From positions 6,355 to 70,354 of the forward strand of contig JAKIUV010000003.1 in NCBI GenBank assembly GCA_021647375.1: a DNA stretch of 64,000 nt, in the 5' to 3' direction. Both the position numbers and the translations under genes were made by a program. The stretch comes from Robiginitomaculum sp. GTDB lineage: Bacteria; Pseudomonadota; Alphaproteobacteria; Caulobacterales; Maricaulaceae. Of this stretch, positions 34,374 through 42,265 are shown one piece after another (within the stretch, counting starts at the first letter, position 1; every line of letters begins with the position of its first letter). Under the pieces are notes generated by a model. The model worked only from the letters and a program-made list of their open reading frames with translations. It had not been told where the DNA came from and searched no databases.

Positions 34374-34730
34374 CTACTTAATCGCGGCTTTCGCTTGATC
34401 AACAATGGCTTTGAACGCATCTGGTTCGTGCATGGCTAGGCTGGCGAGGACTTTGCGGTCAATTTCGATGCCGGCTTTGCCCATGGCACCCATAAAGGTG
34501 GCGTATGTCATGCCGTGCAGGCGAACAGCCGCATTGATCCGCTGGATCCAAAGGGCGCGGAACTGACGCTTTTTAAGTTTACGGCCAATATAAGCATATT
34601 GTCCGGCTTTCTCGACGGCCTGATTGGCAATGCGGAAAGTGTTTTTACGGCGGCCACGATAGCCTTTTGCCGCGTCGATAATTTTTTTGTGGCGAGCGTG
34701 CTTGGTGACGCCTCTTGATACTCGAGCCAT
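34374..34730 (-). CDS. rplT: 50S ribosomal protein L20
   Basis: The 118-residue product has the typical L20 start MARVSRGVTKHARHKKII and the signature KAKGYRGRR-like AKGYRGRRKNTFR, plus the RINAAVRLHGMTY block. It is required for early 50S assembly. GGAG sits 8 bases before the start. It lies 52 bases downstream of rpmI, the usual order, and ends at the bidirectional terminator. infC, which often precedes rpmI, is not in the window. Confidence 0.97.
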   Translation of the reverse strand: MARVSRGVTKHARHKKIIDAAKGYRGRRKNTFRIANQAVEKAGQYAYIGRKLKKRQFRALWIQRINAAVRLHGMTYATFMGAMGKAGIEIDRKVLASLAMHEPDAFKAIVDQAKAAIK

Positions 34731-34782
34731 AATTTACTCCAAAACTGATATATAATTAGGTTGATAGGTGGGCTTAGCCCGA

Positions 34783-34983
34783 TTAGCCATTTGGCATGAA
34801 TTGTTTGCGAATAACGCGCGCATCACAGTCTTTGAGGATGCGGGTGCCACGTTTATTGCGGATTTGTTTGTTTGTCCGCTTGATCATGCCGTGCTGCTTG
34901 CCTGCTGAGGAGGCTTTCACTTTACCCGATTTGGTCAGTTTGAAGCGCTTTTTGGCGCCGCTTTTGGTCTTCATTTTTGGCAT
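34783..34983 (-). CDS. rpmI: 50S ribosomal protein L35
   Basis: The 66-residue product begins MPKMKTKSGAKKRFKLT, the family N-terminus, and has the KHRLLTKKT-type basic core in divergent form plus the IRKQFMPNG tail. The start at 34983 is preceded by GGAGAACGAA; the frame extends six codons farther but without family support. The two genes rpmI and rplT form one operon. Confidence 0.95.
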   Translation of the reverse strand: MPKMKTKSGAKKRFKLTKSGKVKASSAGKQHGMIKRTNKQIRNKRGTRILKDCDARVIRKQFMPNG

Positions 34984-35198
34984 TTCGTTCTCCATTATCA
35001 TGAGCGCATAACCGCTCGAACTTAAGAACCGCCAGGCATGCCTTTAGCCTGACAAGTTGCGTCCCATCATTGGGAACAGGGCTTATAGCGGCGCGGGAGA
35101 AGAATGCAAGGGGCTAATCAGCATAATTTCAGCCCTGCACATCCTATTTGCTTGCATGTATAAATTGTGCTAGTGTTGGGTAGGTTATTTGGTTGGGG

Positions 35199-36521
35199 AT
35201 GTTTATGCGGGGTTTATTTCGGGTGTTTCGCGCTTTGCTGGTTGGTTTGGTTTTTAGCCTTACCGGGTTTTGCTTTTCTGTTACCGCTGTTGCCAAAACT
35301 ATTGAGATAAAATCTGAAAACTTTGTATTTGTTGGCAATGTCCGCGAAAAAGACGGCAAGGCTCTGATCCTTGAATTGGAACAATACCGACAGGCGATTT
35401 TGCAAATTGTCGGCATTAAGGACATCAAGCCCGAAATCGTTCCTGTGCGCATATATGCGGTGAAAAGCTCAAAAGAGCTTAAACTCTTGACTGGCCGCAC
35501 TGACATCGCTGGTGTTTATAAATCGACCATTGACGGCCCGGTGTTTATTCTCAACGCCAAAAGCGGCTTCAAGCGCGGCAAACGCGCCCGTTATATTGCC
35601 TTGCACGAGTTCACCCATCATCTTTTAGCGACCTATACCCGTGACCGATACCCGCTATGGTTCAATGAGGGATTGGCTGATTATTATGCGACTTTTGAAG
35701 TTACCAAGGACGGCAATTTGGTGATTGGGCGACCTTATAACCCTTATGGTTATCCTTTGTCGCAACAGGTATGGATTCCGACAAATGTTATCGTTAATTC
35801 TGTCAATAATTACCCGTTCCAAAGCACAGGCCGTCGTGCGCGCGGCATGTCTACTCCGGATTTTTTCTATGCTCAAAGCTGGTTGGCCGTGCATTATATC
35901 AAGACAAATAAGCAAGAAAGCGCCAAGATGATCAATTATATTGGCTTGCTCAATGGGGGCAAGCGCTCTGTCCCTGCTTTTACTCAGGCCTTTGGGCAGA
36001 CACCTGAGCAATATCACGACGTATTACGCCGCTATTTCCGCGCTAACAAATTTTCGACCATAACGGTTAAGCCGAATATTGATGTCAGAGAACACGACTT
36101 CACAGTGCGCGGCGTAGAGAAAGATGAAGCCTTGTTTCATTTAGCCGAAGCCATGCGGTTCTTTTCCTCGCAGAATGTCAAGACGGCAAAAATCGAAGCG
36201 CAATACGATAAAGCGGCCAAACTTTTGGGCGAGACCCCGCTCATTCTTGCTGCGCGGGCCGATCTTGCCAGTTGGGAAAATGACTATGTCCGCGCCACTG
36301 ATTATTTAAACAAAGCTTTGGCGGTGGCACCCGATAATGCCGCAGTGCTGAAAACCGCAGGTATTGTGCTTGCTTATAAAAACCAGGAGCCGGAAAGCTC
36401 CGACTTGGCAGAGTTGAAGCTGGCACAAAAATATTTGAAACATGTGCTGGCGCGTAACCCAAACGATAAAGGCGCGAAACATTATCTGGGCAAGGTCGAA
36501 TTTACCTTATCCATACGGTAG
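35199..36521 (+). CDS. Secreted zinc metallopeptidase with TPR-like C-terminal tail
   Basis: The 440-residue product has a signal peptide (to about residue 33, after AVA). It carries the gluzincin motif HExxH at His136-Glu137-His140 (ALHEFTHHLL), with Glu157 in LWFNEGLADYYA as the likely third zinc ligand. This arrangement is like DUF1570-type peptidases. The C-terminal third (from about residue 290) looks like TPR helices. It is probably periplasmic or surface-facing. ATG 35199 was chosen; a TTG six bases upstream and ATG at 35205 are alternatives. Peptide substrate unknown. Confidence 0.78.
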   Translation: MFMRGLFRVFRALLVGLVFSLTGFCFSVTAVAKTIEIKSENFVFVGNVREKDGKALILELEQYRQAILQIVGIKDIKPEIVPVRIYAVKSSKELKLLTGRTDIAGVYKSTIDGPVFILNAKSGFKRGKRARYIALHEFTHHLLATYTRDRYPLWFNEGLADYYATFEVTKDGNLVIGRPYNPYGYPLSQQVWIPTNVIVNSVNNYPFQSTGRRARGMSTPDFFYAQSWLAVHYIKTNKQESAKMINYIGLLNGGKRSVPAFTQAFGQTPEQYHDVLRRYFRANKFSTITVKPNIDVREHDFTVRGVEKDEALFHLAEAMRFFSSQNVKTAKIEAQYDKAAKLLGETPLILAARADLASWENDYVRATDYLNKALAVAPDNAAVLKTAGIVLAYKNQEPESSDLAELKLAQKYLKHVLARNPNDKGAKHYLGKVEFTLSIR

Positions 36522-36522
36522 T

Positions 36523-36966
36523 TTATTGTCGCGACGGCCTCGCTATATCAAACTCGGCAAACGGGTTGGGTTCTATATCTTTACTCGCATTATGAAAGGC
36601 CAGGCCCATTTGCAGGCTTTTGGCTATACGCTCCGCCGTATCGTTGAAATGTTTTTGCTTGGCAGGCGATAAGGTCTGGGCGCCCGCTTTGGCAAATAAT
36701 TCCAGCCAGCGGGTGAAATGCGCCGGGGTTAATCCGGGTAGGGGCGCATGTTTGGCCATAGGGTTGCCGGAAAACCGCCCGGTTTTGAGAAATATCCCCG
36801 ACCAAAAATCATTGATGTGGGTAATATGGGGCGTCCACTGGGCGTCGTCCGTACCAATCTTGGCAGCAAAGACAGGCCCCAGCAATGCATCCTTGCGCAC
36901 CCAAGTATAAAACACCTTGGTCAAGGCGGCAATATCGTCTTCGGTAATCGGTTCAGCACTCATCAT
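36523..36966 (-). CDS. Group III truncated haemoglobin
   Basis: The 147-residue product matches the group III (trHb) pattern: FYTWVRKDALLGPVF, HITHINDFWSGIFLKTGRFSGNP and HAPLPGLTPAHFTRWLELF. The proximal histidine is the one in the KHAPLPG segment. It binds haem in the cytoplasm, and related proteins handle oxygen or nitric oxide. Start codons at 36966 and 36963 are both possible. Its stop touches the metallopeptidase stop tail to tail. It is a single-gene unit. Confidence 0.85.
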   Translation of the reverse strand: MMSAEPITEDDIAALTKVFYTWVRKDALLGPVFAAKIGTDDAQWTPHITHINDFWSGIFLKTGRFSGNPMAKHAPLPGLTPAHFTRWLELFAKAGAQTLSPAKQKHFNDTAERIAKSLQMGLAFHNASKDIEPNPFAEFDIARPSRQ

Positions 36967-37028
36967 AAAGGGGAGATACGCAGTTAGGTTAAAATTTCAA
37001 CGCGACATTTTTGCATTAGCTCAAAACT

Positions 37029-37463
37029 CTATTTCAATGCCGTGCCGTAGGCGAAGATTTCTATTGACCCTAGGGAGCTTTGGGAATTTTTATAGACGCT
37101 GGCAGTTTCCAGCTTCAAATTGGAGATATGGTGCATGCCGAAATCTTCGGCCTGTTCTTTCATGCGCAAGACGGCCTCGCGCCGGGCGCGCTCTACAAGG
37201 CTGGTATAGGATTTTATCTGGCCGCCAAATATGCCGCGCAGAGCCGCCAATATACGTTTATAGTAATCAATAGAGACAACAACATTGCCGCTGACAAATA
37301 CCGAATTGTTCATGCCGTCGGGGGCGTGTTTAATATTGGATGTGGTGATATAGGCCAGCGCGGTTTCGCGTTTTTGTAAATCGCTGAAATGCCGGGCTTC
37401 CTTATATCGCCCTACGAAAAACCCGAGCGCGAACAGACTTAAAAATATAGCTATATTGATCAT
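37029..37463 (-). CDS. Membrane-anchored YbjQ/DUF74-family protein
   Basis: The 144-residue product has one N-terminal membrane helix (residues 2-18) and then a YbjQ-type domain. That domain has Val-Val-rich strands, the RGIFGGQIKSYTSLVERARREAVLRM core near residue 85 and the closing EIFAYGTA. YbjQ domains form small oligomeric beta/alpha rings; function is unclear. It starts two bases after the stop of the soluble YbjQ gene at 37465, in the same direction. The pair probably arose by duplication followed by gain of the anchor. Confidence 0.75.
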   Translation of the reverse strand: MINIAIFLSLFALGFFVGRYKEARHFSDLQKRETALAYITTSNIKHAPDGMNNSVFVSGNVVVSIDYYKRILAALRGIFGGQIKSYTSLVERARREAVLRMKEQAEDFGMHHISNLKLETASVYKNSQSSLGSIEIFAYGTALK

Positions 37464-37464
37464 G

Positions 37465-37788
37465 TTAACGTACCACGACCGCCGTACCGTACACATAAAG
37501 CTCGGAGGCTCCGGCGCTTATGGATGAGGTGGAAAACCGCACATTTAATATGGCATTAGCACCCAGACCTCGGGCTTCATCGACCATGCGGTCGATGCTT
37601 TGGTCGCGAGATTCCGTCAAAAGCTCCGTATAACCACGCAGCTCGCCGCCGACGATATTTTTAAACCCAGCCATAATATCGCGGCCCACATGTTTGGCCC
37701 GTACCGTATTGCCTTGCACCATGCCGAGATGCTGTGTGATGGTTTTCCCCGGTAAAGTTTCAAGATTGGTTATTTCGATGTCGCGCAT
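37465..37788 (-). CDS. YbjQ-family (DUF74) protein
   Basis: The 107-residue soluble product has the family blocks ETLPGKTITQHLGMVQGNTVRAKH, GGELRGYTELLTESRDQSIDRM and ANAILNVRFSTSS. It is the normal length for YbjQ proteins, which are annotated as possible heavy-metal-binding domains although evidence for that is thin. It is transcribed just before its membrane-anchored relative. The 5' side faces the riboswitch region. Confidence 0.85.
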   Translation of the reverse strand: MRDIEITNLETLPGKTITQHLGMVQGNTVRAKHVGRDIMAGFKNIVGGELRGYTELLTESRDQSIDRMVDEARGLGANAILNVRFSTSSISAGASELYVYGTAVVVR

Positions 37789-37887
37789 AGGAACTCCTTG
37801 TGTTGAGGTGCAAGGCTAATACAAGCAATCTTATATGCATAGCAAAAAAACCCCTTGACCTAGTCATAAAATTCCAGCATTTTAAAA

Positions 37888-38010
37888 CTTCATCAAGACC
37901 AGTGGAGGGATAGGCCCTTTGAAGCTGGAGCAACCGACGGAATGTGAAGACATTTTGGAAAGGTGCTAAGTCCTACGGTAGGCCGTTTCATTGGTCGCTG
38001 GCAGATGAGG
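37888..38010 (+). promoter_or_regulatory. SAM-I-clan riboswitch (S box)
   Basis: The region holds the conserved SAM-I core in order. A P1 5' strand CTTCATC is followed by CAAGA, then GGAGGGATAGGCCC, TGAAGC, GCAACC, a P3 hairpin AATGT/ACATT, GGTGCTAAGTCC, a small P4 (CCTA/TAGG) and the closing GATGAGG. CCAG/CTGG forms P2a. It binds S-adenosylmethionine, the product made from methionine, and sits about 125 bases before metX. About 20 extra bases lie between P4 and P1, so a SAM-I/IV-type variant is possible. Confidence 0.88.
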
Positions 38011-38013
38011 AAA

Positions 38014-38130
38014 GAGCAAAGCCGCTCCCAGCAGGGATAAGGCACATGCTTTTAACTTGCTCCTGTCATAGCCGTATTCTCTTAGTTACATGCTCTCGCT
38101 TTCAATTTCTGTGAGATGATTGCAGGAGCG
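38014..38130 (+). promoter_or_regulatory. Riboswitch expression platform: ribosome-site pairing
   Basis: The likely metX ribosome site CAGGAG (38123-38128) lies inside CAGGAGC (38123-38129). This is a perfect complement of GCTCCTG at 38059-38065. Part of that arm (TTGCTC, 38057-38062) can instead pair with GAGCAA at 38014-38019, directly after P1. The two pairings exclude each other. This suggests control of metX translation rather than termination, as there is no terminator T-run. Which form the ligand favours cannot be read from sequence. Confidence 0.55.
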
Positions 38131-38134
38131 CCTT

Positions 38135-39118
38135 ATGGCACAAGATGTAGAAATTGGTTTAGGTGATTTCGCCCTAGAACACGGCGGCGTGCTAAAGGAC
38201 GACGTGGTGCAAGGCAGGCTGTACGGACGCCCAAAAAACCTTAAAGGTGCGCCTTTGGTTGTTGTGCCGGGCGGTATATCGGCATCACGCTTTGTTGCCG
38301 ACGGTGTTGACGGCAAGGACGGTTCTGGCGGCTGGTGGTCGGACATGATTTATCCCGGCGGGCCGATTGATCTGAACCATGTACAGGTGTTGGGCTTCGA
38401 CTGTGCGCCGGGCGGTGTGAATACCGATAAGCGCTTGACCATCACCACTAAAGACCAAGCTAAACGCTTGGCAGCTTTGCTGGATCATTTGAAAATTGAG
38501 TGTGTCCACAGTATTATCGGCATGAGTTACGGCGGCATGATTGCTTTGGCCTTTGCTCAGGATTTCCCAAACCGCGTGGAAAATTTGTGCGTTTTTGGTG
38601 CCGCCCATCGCCCTTGGCCAATGGGTGTTGCCCTGCGCGGTATCCAGCGCCGCACCATTGATATGGCCACCAAGCTTGGGGAGCCACTAGAAGGCCTAAA
38701 GCTTGCCCGCGAATTGGCCATGACCACTTACCGCTCCGCCGAAGAATTTAGCCAGCGGTTTAGTGCCGCGCCGAGCGGTGATAATCCGGCGCGTTTTGAC
38801 GTGGGTGATTATCTGGAATCCCGTGGTCGGCACTATAAAAAAATCATGCCTGTAAACAGGTTTTTGGCTCTATCGGAATCTATAGATTTACACCGTGTTG
38901 ACCCAAAAAAAATCAGCGCCCACACAACCCTGATTGCCGTGAAATCAGACCAACTCGCCCCGCCGTCCGAAATGCAGGCCTTGTGTGATGCCCTGGCCGG
39001 TCGCGCGAAGCTGCATGTCATTGACAGTATTTACGGCCACGATTCGTTTTTGAAGGCCACGGATCTTCTAGCACCAATTCTAACCGATTTTATGGGAGGG
39101 GAGAGCCGTGCCGCTTAA
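38135..39118 (+). CDS. metX: Homoserine O-acyltransferase (acetyl- or succinyl-), MetX-type
   Basis: MetX activates homoserine by acylation, the entry step to methionine. The 327-residue alpha/beta-hydrolase has the nucleophile elbow GMSYGG with Ser131, an oxyanion-site GGISASRF early on and a late YGHDSF with the catalytic histidine. It is shorter than classical MetX (about 370-380 residues). The start at 38135 comes 6 bases after the CAGGAG site. It is the first gene after the SAM riboswitch and overlaps metB by 11 bases. Whether the acyl donor is acetyl- or succinyl-CoA is not settled. Confidence 0.85.
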   Translation: MAQDVEIGLGDFALEHGGVLKDDVVQGRLYGRPKNLKGAPLVVVPGGISASRFVADGVDGKDGSGGWWSDMIYPGGPIDLNHVQVLGFDCAPGGVNTDKRLTITTKDQAKRLAALLDHLKIECVHSIIGMSYGGMIALAFAQDFPNRVENLCVFGAAHRPWPMGVALRGIQRRTIDMATKLGEPLEGLKLARELAMTTYRSAEEFSQRFSAAPSGDNPARFDVGDYLESRGRHYKKIMPVNRFLALSESIDLHRVDPKKISAHTTLIAVKSDQLAPPSEMQALCDALAGRAKLHVIDSIYGHDSFLKATDLLAPILTDFMGGESRAA

Positions 39119-40244
39119 ACCAGAAACGAAATGTGTCACCGCAGGCATTGGCCAAGACCAGGCCTATGGTGCCGTAACGCCGCCATTATACCTCAGCTCA
39201 ACCTATACATTCCCCGGCTTTGGCGAGATGGGAAAATATGATTATGGGCGCGGTGGCAATCCCAACCGTGATGCTCTGGCAGATGCGATTTCTGACCTAG
39301 AGGGCGGTGCAGGTGGTGTGGTGACTTCGTCCGGCATGGCGGCCATAGATTTGGTGCTGAACCTTGTGCCCCACGGCGGCTTGGTGCTGGCACCCCATGA
39401 TTGTTATGGCGGCACATTTCGCCTGCTCTTAAGCCGCCAAGAACAAGGGCGGTTCAGGGTGGAATTTATCAACCAAACCAAAGATAGATCGCCCGCAGAG
39501 ATACGTGCCAAAAACCCGGATTTGGTTTTTATAGAAACACCGAGCAATCCGCTCATGCGGCTCAGCGATATTGCGGCACTGTCCAAAGCTACCCATGAGG
39601 TCGGCGCATTGGCCGTCTGCGATAACACGTTCTTATCGCCCGCACGCCAAACACCTTTGGCACTCGGCGCGGATATTGTCGTCCATTCAACCACTAAATT
39701 CATCAATGGTCATAGTGATGTGGTCGGCGGAGCGGTTGTTGCCAAGTCCGAAGAATTGGCCGAAAAACTGGCTTGGTGGGCAAATTGCACGGGCGTAACA
39801 GGCGCGCCGTTCGATAGCTTCCTAACCTTGCGCGGCCTGCGCACACTACATGCCCGCATGGATGTGCAAGAGAAAAACGCCATAGAAATAGTGCAGTATT
39901 TACGCGGACATAAGTCCGTGAAATCTGTGCATTATCCGGACGGTATTTTAGCACAAAAACAACAATCCGGCTCCGGCGCCATGCTTAGCTTTGAGTTAAA
40001 TGCAAAGTCGGAAGACCTGAAACATTTCTTTGCGGACACAGGTATTTTCCAATTCGCCGAGAGCCTTGGCGGTACGGAAAGCCTGATTTGTCACCCCGCC
40101 ACCATGACCCACCGCGCTATGAGCCAAGCGGACAGAGACGGTGCGGGTGTGAGCGATACCCTCGTGCGCATGTCCGTCGGTATGGAACACAAAGACGATT
40201 TGATCCGCGTCCTGACCACCATGTTTTCCAATCTGCAAAAGTAA
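39108..40244 (+). CDS. metB: Cystathionine gamma-synthase (Cys/Met PLP enzyme)
   Basis: The 378-residue PLP enzyme has the Cys/Met metabolism signature. The Schiff-base lysine is Lys197 in HSTTKFINGHSD, and SSGMAAIDL, ETPSNPLM and DNTF blocks bind the cofactor. The GTG start at 39108 has a strong GGAGGGGAG ahead. It combines acylated homoserine with cysteine to give cystathionine. A direct-sulfhydrylation role (MetZ-like) cannot be excluded from sequence alone. Overlap with metX and the shared riboswitch leader place it in the methionine operon. Confidence 0.85.
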   Translation: MPLKPETKCVTAGIGQDQAYGAVTPPLYLSSTYTFPGFGEMGKYDYGRGGNPNRDALADAISDLEGGAGGVVTSSGMAAIDLVLNLVPHGGLVLAPHDCYGGTFRLLLSRQEQGRFRVEFINQTKDRSPAEIRAKNPDLVFIETPSNPLMRLSDIAALSKATHEVGALAVCDNTFLSPARQTPLALGADIVVHSTTKFINGHSDVVGGAVVAKSEELAEKLAWWANCTGVTGAPFDSFLTLRGLRTLHARMDVQEKNAIEIVQYLRGHKSVKSVHYPDGILAQKQQSGSGAMLSFELNAKSEDLKHFFADTGIFQFAESLGGTESLICHPATMTHRAMSQADRDGAGVSDTLVRMSVGMEHKDDLIRVLTTMFSNLQK

Positions 40245-40253
40245 AGTAAATCC

Positions 40254-41213
40254 ATGATTATTGAAGAAACCAGAAATAACAAAGATGAATTTCGTCCCGC
40301 GCCGGGTACACTTGCCCGCGCCAGTGCGGGCGGTGGTCAAAACCTGAATATCAGCTTTGAGTTTTTCCCGCCCAAGACCAAAAAAATGGGCGAGACATTG
40401 TGGGCGTCCATCCAAAAACTGCAATCCTTAAACCCGGATTTTGTTTCCGTGACATATGGTGCAGGTGGCTCGACCCGCGAACGCACCCACCAAACTGTGG
40501 CTCGCATTGCCCGCGAAACCAAGCTTGCCGCTGCCGCCCATCTAACCTGTGTCGGTGCGGACAAAGCCGAGATCGATGAAATAGCCCGCGCCTATTGGCA
40601 GGCAGGGGTTCGCCATATTGTCGCCTTGCGCGGCGATCCTGTGGGCGGTTTGGGCGCTCCTTATGTGCCCCATAAAAATGGCTATGCTTATGGGAGTGAT
40701 TTGGTTGCGGGCCTCAAAGACGTGGCCGATTTTGAAATATCGGTTTCTGCCTATCCAGAGCTACACCCGGAAAGCCTGAACTGGGACGATGAGCTGGATA
40801 ATCTCAAGCGCAAAATTGACGCGGGTGCAACCCGTGCCATCACCCAGTTTTTCTTCTCCGCAGACCCCTTCCTGCGCTATCAAGACAAGGCGCTGGACGC
40901 GGGTATTAACATCCCGATCATTCCCGGCCTGATGCTGCAACCCAATTATCGCGGCCTGACCCGTATCGCGAAATTATGTTATATTTCCATCCCGGACTGG
41001 TATCATAATTTGTTCGAGCCGCTGGACGATGACCCGCAAACGCGCCTGCTCTTGACCGCATCAACGGCGGCAGATTTAGCGGCGCAACTCCGGGCGCAGG
41101 GTGTCGAACATTTTCATTTCTATACGTTGAACAAAGCGGATTTGGCTTTCACTACATGTCAGATATTGGGCGTGAAAGCCAAAAATACTATTCAGAAAGC
41201 TGTTTCCTCATGA
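40254..41213 (+). CDS. metF: 5,10-Methylenetetrahydrofolate reductase
   Basis: MetF reduces methylene- to methyl-tetrahydrofolate, supplying the methyl group for methionine synthase. The 319-residue flavoenzyme has FEFFPPKT with the catalytic glutamate, VTYGAGGSTRERT, LRGDPVG, SVSAYPELHPES and ITQFFF as the family blocks. It has a roughly 28-residue N-terminal extension. It follows metB by 9 bases and its stop overlaps the start of the first metH gene (ATGA), which suggests translational coupling. Confidence 0.95.
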   Translation: MIIEETRNNKDEFRPAPGTLARASAGGGQNLNISFEFFPPKTKKMGETLWASIQKLQSLNPDFVSVTYGAGGSTRERTHQTVARIARETKLAAAAHLTCVGADKAEIDEIARAYWQAGVRHIVALRGDPVGGLGAPYVPHKNGYAYGSDLVAGLKDVADFEISVSAYPELHPESLNWDDELDNLKRKIDAGATRAITQFFFSADPFLRYQDKALDAGINIPIIPGLMLQPNYRGLTRIAKLCYISIPDWYHNLFEPLDDDPQTRLLLTASTAADLAAQLRAQGVEHFHFYTLNKADLAFTTCQILGVKAKNTIQKAVSS

Positions 41214-42265
41214 GCATTTGGCCAAAAATAGAACAAGCCATAAAAGACCGCGTCCTCATCCTCGACGGGGCTATGGGAACGATGTTGCAAGCGTATAAAT
41301 TGGGCGAAGAAGATTTTCGCGGCCAGGAATTTGCCGATTGGGCGACACCTCTGCGCGGCAATAATGATCTGTTGAACATCACCAAGCCAGATGCGGTGCG
41401 TGGTGTTCACGCCAGTTTTTTCGCCGCTGGTGCCGACCTGATCGAAACCAATACGTTTAACGCAACCACCATAAGCCAGTCTGATTATGGTCTGTCCGAA
41501 CATGCAGGCGCAATTGCCAAGGCGGGCGCAAAAATTGCCCGCGCAGTGGCCGATGAATGGACGCGCAAAACGCCGGATAAACCCCGCGCCGTCCTCGGTG
41601 CGCTGGGGCCTTTATCCAAAACCCTGTCCCTGTCCCCCAAAGTGGAAGACCCCGGATTTCGGGAGGTGAATTTTGACCAGGTCGTTACCGCATATAAAAT
41701 ACAAATCGAAGCCATGTGGGGCTATGTAGATGCGCTCTTGATTGAAACTATATTCGATACCCTCAACGCCAAGGCGGCGATATTTGCGGCCAAAGAAATA
41801 TTTGCGGCCAAAGGCCAAGACCTGCCCTTGATAATCTCCGGCACCATTACCGACAAATCCGGGCGCACGCTTTCGGGGCAAACCGTGGAAGCTTTTTGGC
41901 ATTCTATTGCCCACGCCAACCCATTTGCAGTGGGGCTAAATTGTGCGCTGGGCGCCGAAGAAATGCGGCCCTATGTGCAGGCTTTGGCCAAGATTGCAGA
42001 CACATATATTCTGGCTTACCCCAATGCGGGCCTGCCCAATGCGTTCGGGGAATATGACGAAACCCCGCGCCATATGTGTAGCCATATGATGCCGTGGGTA
42101 GAAGACGGTTGGGTCAATATTATTGGTGGCTGTTGTGGCTCGACCCCTGCCCATATCGAAAAACTGGCGGACAAAGCCGGTAAATGCGCGCCGCGCAAAA
42201 CGCCGGACATAAGCCCCGCTCTGTGTTTATCAGGCCTAGAGCCGTTCAGTTTAGGAGCTGCATAA
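41210..42265 (+). CDS. metH: Methionine synthase, homocysteine-binding part (split MetH, first half)
   Basis: The 351-residue product is the homocysteine S-methyltransferase domain alone. It begins with LDGAMGTMLQAY and has zinc ligands Cys245 (GLNCALG) and Cys308/Cys309 (GGCCGS). In most bacteria this is the first third of one 1200-residue MetH chain. Here it ends with its own TAA overlapping the next ATG by one base. The methyl group comes from methylcobalamin held by the second half. The start at 41210 overlaps the metF stop. Confidence 0.93.
   Translation: MSIWPKIEQAIKDRVLILDGAMGTMLQAYKLGEEDFRGQEFADWATPLRGNNDLLNITKPDAVRGVHASFFAAGADLIETNTFNATTISQSDYGLSEHAGAIAKAGAKIARAVADEWTRKTPDKPRAVLGALGPLSKTLSLSPKVEDPGFREVNFDQVVTAYKIQIEAMWGYVDALLIETIFDTLNAKAAIFAAKEIFAAKGQDLPLIISGTITDKSGRTLSGQTVEAFWHSIAHANPFAVGLNCALGAEEMRPYVQALAKIADTYILAYPNAGLPNAFGEYDETPRHMCSHMMPWVEDGWVNIIGGCCGSTPAHIEKLADKAGKCAPRKTPDISPALCLSGLEPFSLGAA

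Noticed and set aside
41210..42265. The metH break as a frameshift pseudogene
   Set aside because: Both halves end and begin at domain borders with a normal TAATG junction, and the split is known in alphaproteobacteria.
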